Below, in pieces: positions 34,309 to 42,255 of a stretch of DNA of 64,000 bases. The DNA comes from Parabacteroides sp. TM07-1AC (GTDB taxonomy: Bacteria; Bacteroidota; Bacteroidia; Bacteroidales; Tannerellaceae). The position numbers and the translations under genes were made by a program. Every line of letters starts with the position of its first letter. Within the stretch, counting starts at the first letter, position 1. The notes under the pieces are model-generated. The model saw nothing but the letters and a program-made list of their open reading frames with translations, did no database searches and was not told the DNA's origin. The stretch is from positions 153,230-217,229 of the forward strand of contig NZ_QUKD01000004.1 in assembly GCF_003480915.1 (NCBI RefSeq), read 5' to 3'.

Positions 34309-35919
34309 TTATCGGCTTCCTCCGGCCCACCAAACATTTTCAGAAAATACATACTGACCATTGCCATAAGCATTTTTAACATTAGGATTGGTTGTAACGT
34401 CATCGCTGCCGTAAGGCGTGCGTAGCGGAAATTTACCCGGATTCTCGAAGTCATAGATGTCATGACCTTCTGATTTCAAACGACGTACATCGTTATAGCA
34501 TTCGGTTGATTCACCGTTCGCTCCCCAAAATGCCAGATACTTCTGGATCATTGTTTCTTTTAGCGGATCTGCATTGAACAAAGGAACAACTTCTGTCTCA
34601 AAATATTCTTCAGCCTCTGCTATTGTTACAGCTTCTGTTGAGTTACCTTTAACCGGAACAGAGGTGTTTTCCAAAGCTGCATCAACGCTAACTTCCATAT
34701 TCATCAAACCGGCAACAATAGCTTCTTTCAATGTTGCTTTTGCTTCTTCCAAACGATTTAATCTTACTAAAGCTTCAGCTTCCAGGAATTTAACTTCATG
34801 GTAACTCATGAACATAGTAGGCGCAGTTGCAGCAAACAAGAAAATAGATGTGTTATAAACTTCCTGTACCTGTTGAGGCTTGCCGTTGGGAGCCATCATG
34901 GATAAGAAGTTCTCTTCCTTTCCTGTTAATTGTTTGCTGTAAAAACCTTCGGCACCCAGACTTTCATCGGCACCGATAGCATCAGCAAAAGCACGATGTA
35001 AGCGTGGATCATTACGAACGATCAGTTTTTTTGTCAGACTGGCACTGGCTGCAGTATATTCGCGGCTATAGAAAAAATCAAACAAAGGGTTTAAATTAGC
35101 AACACCGTCATACACATTGAAAGCTGCTTGATCACCAGCATTCTGTGCAGCTTTTTTGCAGCATTCTAAAACTGTATTTAATGCAGCGGTTTTATCTTCC
35201 GTCACATTTAATGTATGCATTGTATAACGTGCTTTTAGTCCGTAAGCTAACTTTAACCATTTGTTGGCATCTCCTTTGAACAGAATATCCTGAGCTCCGG
35301 GTTTACCTGTTGCATGTGTATCTCCTTTAGGAAGGTCTTCAATAGCGGCATCCAGGTAGGCAATGATAGCAGTGTAAATATCTTTCTGTTTGTCCATCTC
35401 CGGTGTCATGAACTGAGGTTTACCATTGTCTAATTGAGGCAATGCTGCCTGGCTGAAAGGTGCATCTCCAAAAGCATCAGCTATCAGACCTGCATTTACA
35501 GCAGCCAAAACTTCACCCATACCTTTTGTTGTATAGTTACCGGGTTGACTTCCTTCTTCCGAGCATTTGTCGATAATAATACGTGCATTTTTCAATGAAC
35601 TATAAACTCCTCCCCAAATATTGTTGAAGGTGGCAGATGAATAAACCTCAGAAACACGGGTTTCAGCATTGTATAACTGATTGAAAATACCAACTTCATT
35701 TTCTACATAAGAAGAAAAGTAGTGGTTGAAATCGCCACCGATATTACTGAATGCTGTAGAAGTGATTACATCTGTCAGAATGAATTTAGCATCGACACTG
35801 TGCGGATTGTCTATATCCTGGTTGATCTTGTCCATTTTGTCTTCAGAGCAAGAGAACAAAACTCCGGCTACTAAAGCTACAGACAGATATGTTTTAATTT
35901 TATTATATCTAACTTTCAT
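34309..35919 (-). CDS. SusD/RagB-type lipoprotein of silent cassette 1
   Basis: A 536-residue outer-membrane lipoprotein (signal with lipobox VLFSC) of the SusD_2 branch. Such proteins cap a SusC channel and bind the substrate. Helical repeats typical of the branch are visible: FNNIWGGVYSSLKNARIII, GLIADAFGDAPFSQAAL, YHEVKFLEAEALVRLNRLEE and the C-terminal VWWAGG. It follows its susC partner by 11 bases. As the susC body lacks a promoter, this gene should also be silent in the present orientation. Confidence 0.9.
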   Translation of the reverse strand: MKVRYNKIKTYLSVALVAGVLFSCSEDKMDKINQDIDNPHSVDAKFILTDVITSTAFSNIGGDFNHYFSSYVENEVGIFNQLYNAETRVSEVYSSATFNNIWGGVYSSLKNARIIIDKCSEEGSQPGNYTTKGMGEVLAAVNAGLIADAFGDAPFSQAALPQLDNGKPQFMTPEMDKQKDIYTAIIAYLDAAIEDLPKGDTHATGKPGAQDILFKGDANKWLKLAYGLKARYTMHTLNVTEDKTAALNTVLECCKKAAQNAGDQAAFNVYDGVANLNPLFDFFYSREYTAASASLTKKLIVRNDPRLHRAFADAIGADESLGAEGFYSKQLTGKEENFLSMMAPNGKPQQVQEVYNTSIFLFAATAPTMFMSYHEVKFLEAEALVRLNRLEEAKATLKEAIVAGLMNMEVSVDAALENTSVPVKGNSTEAVTIAEAEEYFETEVVPLFNADPLKETMIQKYLAFWGANGESTECYNDVRRLKSEGHDIYDFENPGKFPLRTPYGSDDVTTNPNVKNAYGNGQYVFSENVWWAGGSR

Positions 35920-35930
35920 ATTATTTTTGT

Positions 35931-38882
35931 TTAAAATTTGAATGTTAAACCGAAACCGTAACTAGAACTTCCCGGCATAGAGAAACGTTCGAATGCACCA
36001 GCCATGTTGTTGTTTCCTAAAGTCGCTTCCGGATCAAGACCTGGTAATTGAGACCAAAGAAGAATATTACGTGCAAATACACTAGCAGTAATATTTAAAT
36101 ATGATTTTTCAAAGACAGGGTAGCTTAAAGATATTTCACGCAGTTTGATGAATGAATTATCGTAAACACTGGCTTCATCGATAGCATTCATTGCGTTGAA
36201 GTAGTCGTAGGCATTTTCTCCTTTGATCTTGATATCATTCGGAGAATAAGAACCGTCAGCATTTTGTTTAACCGCTGATTTTTCAAATAAGAATTCGGAC
36301 ATTTTGCGATAATCGGCAGAACGTTGAGTTACACCATAATAGTCAAGAACACCCATTGTTCCGCTATAGATCTGTCCTCCTTGTTTCCAATCAAGAACTG
36401 CTGATAAACGGAACTTATACAGTTCGAATGTTGTATTGAATCCTAAACGGAAGTCTGGAGAAACTTTACCGATAACCTGAGGTTCACCTGCTTGAGGCAA
36501 ACCATTTTCATCGACAATGATCTGTCCTGCATCATTACGCAAATAACCGGAACCGTAAATAACCGGGAATTTATCACCGATACCTGCACGTACCTGAGGT
36601 GTTACGAAACCTCCCAACATAATGCTATTTACGCCTTCTGCCAGTTCATCCACATAATTGTCGATTTTAGAGAAGTTAAATCCGAAGTCCCAGTAAATAT
36701 TCTTTTTCTCGATCGGTTTAACTGTTAAAGTGATCTCATGAGAATTAGTGTGAATAGCCCCGCCATTTGTTACCATAGAACTATAACCGGTAGAAGTTGA
36801 CAATGGAACTTCAAAGATTTGATCTTTTACGTTTTGGCGAGAGTAGGTATAATTTACAGAAACCAAACCGTTCAGGAAAGTCAAATCTAAACCTAGTTCA
36901 TAAGATTTGGTGTTCTGCGGCTTTAAATTCGGGTCATATATTTTGTAATAAGGGATATACGCGGTTGTAGAACCGAACGGATATTGAATAGGAGTACCTG
37001 CTGAGAAACCACCACCATATCCTGGTGTATAATATAAATTATCTACATAATCTCCGGCCATACCAACTTCTGCATAAGAACCACGTATTTTACCAAATGT
37101 AAGAATATTATTGTCTTTCAAAGCGGGTAGTTCTGTAAAGATCCATCCCAAAGAGACAGAAGGATAAGTAAATGAACGACTACCACGCGGCATGGAAGAT
37201 ACGATGTCATTACGAACAGTTGCGTTTAGGTACAGCATGTTTTTCCAAGATAAAGCCAAATTTCCGAAATTACCTACTGTACGCTTTTTAGTTGTACTTT
37301 GATTGGCTTGGAAAGTTGTAGCATTACCGATATGATTCCAGCCCGGAAAGTTAAAGTTGTATCCTTCACCGGTTGTAATTCTTGTAGATTTATTTACAAA
37401 TTCATTGCCATATAATACATTTAAATCCAATTCCGGAGTAATTTTCCAGTCGTAATTCAATGTGAACAAAGAGTTCATTTCATTGATATGATAACTGTCC
37501 TGACGAGAGTAACCACTTGAATAACTTTTATCGCCATATCCGTAATTATCGGAATAAATGGTACTGTAAGCATCTGCTCCTAACTGGTATTTTGCTGTCA
37601 GAATATGATTTTCGCCAAATTGGGTCTTATACTGTGTATAGGCATTACCGAAAAAGCGTTGTGAGCGTTCTACGAAAGAGTTATTTTCGCTAGCCCAGTA
37701 AGCATTATTGAATGTAGTAGGACGGTAGTTGTTTTGTGTATAAGGGTCGCCGTCTACGTGCGAAGGAATGCCGTTAAAGTCATAGCTGGAGGGTGAACCA
37801 TAAATAGTTGCGACAACACCTTCATTACCTGCACTCTGTTTTCTGATCTTTGATGTTACAAAGTTTCCGCTGAAACCTGTTGTCCAATGCTCGCTTAAAT
37901 TGGCTGTAGCATTCAATTTTGCATTGTAACGGTCCATACCTGTATTAGGAATAATACCTTCGGTAGTATTATTACCTAATGAGAATGAATAATTACCTTT
38001 ATCAAACGCCTGTGCAACATTGACGTTATTGCTCCAGGATACTCCTGTGTTGAAGAAATTCTTGGCGTTGTCGTAAGCACGCGGTGTAGCCCAAGGATCT
38101 AATCCGGCTGCTGCACGCTGAGACACATAATACATTCCTTCATGTTTACCATACTGCTGTGTATAAGTATTATCCGTATTACCTCCATAATTGGGGTCAT
38201 TTGCTAGGTCGGATATTTTCGGTCCCCACGCTAATGAAGATGTAGGAGAGAATGTACCGCTACCTTGTGCAAATTCTTTCTGGAATTCAGGAAGAGTTGA
38301 TACTTTGTCGAATGCCAGATTAGAAGTGAATGTGATAGAAGGCTTACCTTTTCTTGCATTTTTTCCACTCTTAGTTGTAATAACAATTACGCCGTTAGAA
38401 GCACGCATACCATAAAGGGCAGAAGCGGCTTGGCCTTTTAGGATATTGATACTTTCAATATCGTTAGGGTCCAGGTCGACAGCACGGTTAGCAAAGTCTG
38501 CTCCAGCAACACTACCAGTATTTCTTTTGTCTGTGTCAATATCTGCAGCAGATGCAATGGGCATACCATCAATTACATACAGCGGAGTATTGTCACCCGT
38601 AAAAGAACGGACACCACGAATCGTGATTTGAGAGGAGGCTCCTGGCATACCTGATGAAGGAGTAATATCTACACCCGAAACTTTTCCTTGTAATGCAGAA
38701 GAGATGCTAGTGCTGGCTGCACGTGTTAAATCATCTCCTTTTACATCCTGAACAGCATAACCTAATGCTTTCTTTTCTTTAGAAATCCCCATTGCTGTAA
38801 CAACAACTTCTTCAATATTCTGTGTATCAGAGTTTAACAGAATATTTATCACAGGCTTAACAGAGACTTCCTGGCTTTTCAT
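35931..38882 (-). CDS. SusC/RagA TonB-dependent transporter body, silent cassette 1 (no promoter, no signal peptide)
   Basis: About 983 residues from the Met in SYVGMKSQ. Plug domain: EEVVVTAMGISKEKKALGYA, TPLYVIDGMPI, GMRASNGVIVITTKSG. The rest is the 22-strand barrel ending in SYGFGLTFKF. Missing are the signal peptide and the carboxypeptidase-like domain present in the complete paralogue at 52049. Upstream of SSAKT the frame quickly meets a stop, and no start codon or -7 box precedes it. The gene would become functional when joined at the 14-bp core (38905-38918) to the expression head. Paired with susD at 34309. The substrate is unknown. Confidence 0.9.
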   Translation of the reverse strand: MKSQEVSVKPVINILLNSDTQNIEEVVVTAMGISKEKKALGYAVQDVKGDDLTRAASTSISSALQGKVSGVDITPSSGMPGASSQITIRGVRSFTGDNTPLYVIDGMPIASAADIDTDKRNTGSVAGADFANRAVDLDPNDIESINILKGQAASALYGMRASNGVIVITTKSGKNARKGKPSITFTSNLAFDKVSTLPEFQKEFAQGSGTFSPTSSLAWGPKISDLANDPNYGGNTDNTYTQQYGKHEGMYYVSQRAAAGLDPWATPRAYDNAKNFFNTGVSWSNNVNVAQAFDKGNYSFSLGNNTTEGIIPNTGMDRYNAKLNATANLSEHWTTGFSGNFVTSKIRKQSAGNEGVVATIYGSPSSYDFNGIPSHVDGDPYTQNNYRPTTFNNAYWASENNSFVERSQRFFGNAYTQYKTQFGENHILTAKYQLGADAYSTIYSDNYGYGDKSYSSGYSRQDSYHINEMNSLFTLNYDWKITPELDLNVLYGNEFVNKSTRITTGEGYNFNFPGWNHIGNATTFQANQSTTKKRTVGNFGNLALSWKNMLYLNATVRNDIVSSMPRGSRSFTYPSVSLGWIFTELPALKDNNILTFGKIRGSYAEVGMAGDYVDNLYYTPGYGGGFSAGTPIQYPFGSTTAYIPYYKIYDPNLKPQNTKSYELGLDLTFLNGLVSVNYTYSRQNVKDQIFEVPLSTSTGYSSMVTNGGAIHTNSHEITLTVKPIEKKNIYWDFGFNFSKIDNYVDELAEGVNSIMLGGFVTPQVRAGIGDKFPVIYGSGYLRNDAGQIIVDENGLPQAGEPQVIGKVSPDFRLGFNTTFELYKFRLSAVLDWKQGGQIYSGTMGVLDYYGVTQRSADYRKMSEFLFEKSAVKQNADGSYSPNDIKIKGENAYDYFNAMNAIDEASVYDNSFIKLREISLSYPVFEKSYLNITASVFARNILLWSQLPGLDPEATLGNNNMAGAFERFSMPGSSSYGFGLTFKF

Positions 38883-38904
38883 ACCTACGTACGAAATTAC
38901 CAGA

Positions 38905-38918
38905 GTCTTTGCAGAACT
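38905..38918 (-). repeat. Recombination core, copy C1
   Basis: AGTTCTGCAAAGAC on the minus strand, in the frame coding SSAKT. It continues into ACTCTGGTAATTTCG and a further 20 bases almost identical to the expressed copy. Inverted with respect to the copy at 52244. Confidence 0.8.
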
Positions 38919-39081
38919 ACGCGCATTACTAAATCACTGATTAATAGAATGTTATATGCTTGTATGTTGTTTGTTTACTAATATGGAAAATACATTTGTT
39001 AGAGATTTATTATTAAATCGGAAGTGTATTTTAATATTGATTATCAACAAGTTTTTACACTGTTTAAATTAGATATAATAA

Positions 39082-39130
39082 ATCGGGTAGAATTTGATAT
39101 TAAAATATAAACACTCAAATTCTACCCGAT
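39082..39130 (-). terminator. Hairpin after the first ATPase gene
   Basis: Perfect 15-base arms ATCGGGTAGAATTTG / CAAATTCTACCCGAT with a 19-base AT loop. A sister hairpin with GTAGAATTTGA in its arms follows the second ATPase gene at 45422-45460. Confidence 0.7.
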
Positions 39131-39167
39131 ATACAAGGTTTTCTAACTGCTTAACAAAGTGGGAAAG

Positions 39168-40379
39168 TTATTTGAATTCCATCAAAAATTTGCGGATCGG
39201 AATCTGTTTTATTCCTTCATATGAAATCCCCTCTATTTCATCCATTGTAATAACCATCTTAGGATAATTGTCCTTTATTGCTAAGAGGTTTCCAAATTCA
39301 CGCTCATAAGTTTTGGGATCCATTACAGAATAGGCTACTTGTATATATATTTTTTCTCCATCTTTCACACCAACGAAGTCTATTTCTTTATCTCCATCCC
39401 TTCCTACCGATAAAGTGTAGCCGTTGACAAGAAGATGATGGCATACAATATTCTCTAATACTTGTGCTATATCGTTTGCTCTGAAAGGACGGATCGCATG
39501 TCGAATCCCCAAATCTTCAAAATAATATTTTTCTCCGATTTGAAACTGACGTTTTCCCTGGATATCTGACGGACGTAACCTTTTTACAAAGTAAGCATTA
39601 TTCAGATAATTCAAGTATTCTAATATGGTTTTAGGAGGCAAATCGACACGTTGAGATTTAAGGTATTCACTTATTTTATTGGCTGAAAACAAATTACCAA
39701 TCGTATCAGCCAAATATATTGTTAAATCCTGTAACTGTCTGACATTCCTTATATTATATCTATTTACTACATCCTTAAGTATAATTGTGTCATAAATACT
39801 TCGTAAATAATCCGAAACCAGTAATTCATTAAAAGGTAGATTTATTAAATATGGTAAACCTCCAAACTTATAAAACTTAGTGAAAGAATCGGAACTATCT
39901 TCCAACTTATGAAACAGTAAGAACTCTTTATAAGTCAAACTATATATTTTAAATTCGATGTACCGACCGCTTAAATAGGTTGCCAATTCACTTGAAAGCA
40001 TATTAGCATTACTTCCAGTACAATATATATCATAACTTCCTTCTGCAAAGAAATGTCGCAATGCTTTCTCAAAACTCGCAATATCCTGTACCTCATCAAT
40101 AAACAAAAAACATTTATTGTTCGGATCATTACGTTTCTGTGTTACATAATTTATCAGATCTGCATAGTCTTTTAAGCTGTCGAATTCAAACAATTCTTTA
40201 TTAATATAGATTATATCCGAAAGCGGGTATGAGATGCGTATATAATCCATTAATTGGAAAAGAAGAAAACTTTTTCCAACACGGCGTTGACCGGTCAGAA
40301 CTTTTATCATCTGTGTATTGACAAATGGTTTGATACGATCAAGATATAAATCTCTATTATAGAACTCCGGAGTTTTCAT
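39168..40379 (-). CDS. AAA ATPase with DUF4143-type C-terminus (ATPase 1)
   Basis: A 403-residue protein. Walker A is GQRRVGKSFLLFQL (about 30-43), Walker B CFLFIDEVQDI, sensor region YCTGSNANMLS. The C-terminal half fits the DUF4143 nuclease-like domain (GEKYYFEDLGIRHAIRPF, GDKEIDFVGVKDGEKIYIQV). Such ATPases are common in Bacteroidota accessory regions; their function is unproven. It sits between the terminator of silent cassette 2 and the core of cassette 1. The gene is visibly AT-rich. Its promoter is flanked by two CTTATAAG palindromes. Confidence 0.87.
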   Translation of the reverse strand: MKTPEFYNRDLYLDRIKPFVNTQMIKVLTGQRRVGKSFLLFQLMDYIRISYPLSDIIYINKELFEFDSLKDYADLINYVTQKRNDPNNKCFLFIDEVQDIASFEKALRHFFAEGSYDIYCTGSNANMLSSELATYLSGRYIEFKIYSLTYKEFLLFHKLEDSSDSFTKFYKFGGLPYLINLPFNELLVSDYLRSIYDTIILKDVVNRYNIRNVRQLQDLTIYLADTIGNLFSANKISEYLKSQRVDLPPKTILEYLNYLNNAYFVKRLRPSDIQGKRQFQIGEKYYFEDLGIRHAIRPFRANDIAQVLENIVCHHLLVNGYTLSVGRDGDKEIDFVGVKDGEKIYIQVAYSVMDPKTYEREFGNLLAIKDNYPKMVITMDEIEGISYEGIKQIPIRKFLMEFK

Positions 40380-40387
40380 TTTTTATT

Positions 40388-40440
40388 ACTTATAAGTAAA
40401 ACTAAAAGCAAATATAGCACTTTTATTTCTTATAAGAAAT
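40388..40440 (-). promoter_or_regulatory. Promoter of ATPase 1 bracketed by twin palindromes
   Basis: The minus-strand -7 box TATATTTG occupies 40409-40416. A 10-bp palindrome ACTTATAAGT (40388-40397) lies just past the expected start of transcription. A perfect 16-bp palindrome ATTTCTTATAAGAAAT (40425-40440) covers the -33 region. Both contain CTTATAAG. The geometry suggests a repressor gripping both sides of the promoter. Confidence 0.55.
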
Positions 40441-40524
40441 AGATACTACTTGTAATTAAAGTTATTTGGTGTTACCTGATATCCTTCACTGAGTAGGGGG
40501 AACATGTTTGGGCGAACAAAAAAA

Positions 40525-40552
40525 AGAAGGCATCCCGGAGGACACCTTCTTT
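40525..40552 (-). terminator. Terminator of silent cassette 2
   Basis: Arms AAGAAGGTG / GCCTTCTT (one mismatch) followed on the minus strand by eight T. It lies 20-50 bases after the susD stop at 40575. Confidence 0.7.
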
Positions 40553-40574
40553 TCTATAATATTGCAAATTCTAA

Positions 40575-42236
40575 TTAGTCAACTACTCCATCAGTCAGAC
40601 CTGCACCTTCACCACTCTGTGGTAATGTACCTTCATTATTATTGTCTGATTCCGAAATACCGTTGTTGGCATTAATTTCATTACGCGGGATACGCATCAG
40701 CAACCAACCGTTGTTGGCAGCCAAATTAAATTTGAATCCATCCGGGAAGTTACTCTCGACACGATTGTTGAAACGAACAACATTTTTCTGAAGACGTAGG
40801 ATATCAAATAAAGCAAATCCTTCTCCCCACAATTCAACACGGCGCTGCATCCATACTTCATCCTGGAATCCTGTAGCAGAAGTAGCTTTGCTTGTATAAG
40901 ACGGATCACGATAATTCTTTACGAAATCTTCCAGGATACGTTTTCCACCACCGAGATCTCCGCTCATAGCTTTAGCTTCAGCCTGGATCAAGATCATTTC
41001 TTCTGCACGCATCATACACCAGTCACCGGCATTGATGTTATTCCCCAAAATACCCTGATAAGCACCAAACTTAACGTTTGTATAAGGAAGATATGCCATT
41101 TTTACATCAGGAACTACCAACGGTCCGATAGGTTGTCCATCGTAGCCTCTCCAAGATACATTTTTCAGGTTCGGAGAATCCAGTTTTTCATCTACCCACC
41201 ATCCTTTTCTTACATCCGTATCCGGTATCTTCGTATAAAGCAGCGTATTGATCATTTTATAACATCCAACACCACAAGAATATGAATCACCAGAGAAAGA
41301 AGAAATCACAGAAGGCCATGAAGGATAAGCATCCGGCATATTGGTCGGAGTCAGAATCAACGCCCACATCCAGTTATGGTCATTAGAATCAACGAAACCC
41401 GGTTTGCTTACTTCGTCACGGCTATAAGGAGTATATCCGCCTAATGCATTTGTTGCATCTTCATAAGCAGCAGCCCAGTTTTGCATAACCAGATTTGCAC
41501 GAGCGCGAAGTCCATAAGCCACATTCTGATCGATCTCGTTTTTAGACTTTCTGTTGTATCCTTCCAACAAAGGAATTGCAGTATTCAGGTCGTCCATGAT
41601 CAAGTCATATACTTCTTGAACAGATGCACGCGGATTATTCAACAGATCACCTTCTACCTTATCTGTCACAATCGGAACAGCCGGCTTACTTTCATTTCCT
41701 TTATAAGTGAACTGATACTGCTGAACCAGTGTCAGATAATCGAATGCACGGGTTGCGATAGCTTGTGCCTTATAGTAATTAAGTGTTTTATCCGTATTAT
41801 CTTCCGGGATAGTGGCGATAATATCGTTTGCCATTTTAATCTGGTTGTAAATCATAGCCCAACGCATATTCGGATTTGCATAATTATATATTCTATCCGC
41901 ATATTCACTGGCAACGGAGAACCAGTTATATCCACTGGCATCACTCACCATGTCCGCTCCATTCAAATCCAGCGACAAACAAGCTGCCGGATAACCGAAG
42001 TCGTCATCACGTGGATTATCTTCACCATACACACAATACTGTTTACCGATTGAAAAGTACATACCGCTCAAATCGGCTGCTACACGTTCGGGAATTGCTT
42101 CCGCTATTTCCTGTTTCTGGTCAGAAGTAGAATTTCCGCCTTCGGGTTGTGTATCTAGATCTGTACAAGAGGCAGTTGCCAAAACCAGTCCCGGAATTAA
42201 TATCCATGATTTATTTATAAATTTCATAATCTTCAT
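40575..42236 (-). CDS. SusD/RagB-type lipoprotein of silent cassette 2
   Basis: A 553-residue lipoprotein (lipobox LATASC). SusD helices: NPNMRWAMIYNQIKMANDII, KAQAIATRAFDYLTLVQQYQ, ARANLVMQNWAAAYEDATNA, and the characteristic C-terminal VELWGEGFALFDILRL. It closely resembles the SusD of the expressed operon (55248), as do their SusC partners. It begins 19 bases after its susC. No own promoter is seen. Confidence 0.92.
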   Translation of the reverse strand: MKIMKFINKSWILIPGLVLATASCTDLDTQPEGGNSTSDQKQEIAEAIPERVAADLSGMYFSIGKQYCVYGEDNPRDDDFGYPAACLSLDLNGADMVSDASGYNWFSVASEYADRIYNYANPNMRWAMIYNQIKMANDIIATIPEDNTDKTLNYYKAQAIATRAFDYLTLVQQYQFTYKGNESKPAVPIVTDKVEGDLLNNPRASVQEVYDLIMDDLNTAIPLLEGYNRKSKNEIDQNVAYGLRARANLVMQNWAAAYEDATNALGGYTPYSRDEVSKPGFVDSNDHNWMWALILTPTNMPDAYPSWPSVISSFSGDSYSCGVGCYKMINTLLYTKIPDTDVRKGWWVDEKLDSPNLKNVSWRGYDGQPIGPLVVPDVKMAYLPYTNVKFGAYQGILGNNINAGDWCMMRAEEMILIQAEAKAMSGDLGGGKRILEDFVKNYRDPSYTSKATSATGFQDEVWMQRRVELWGEGFALFDILRLQKNVVRFNNRVESNFPDGFKFNLAANNGWLLMRIPRNEINANNGISESDNNNEGTLPQSGEGAGLTDGVVD

Positions 42237-42255
42237 CTTTTTTGTTTACAATAAA

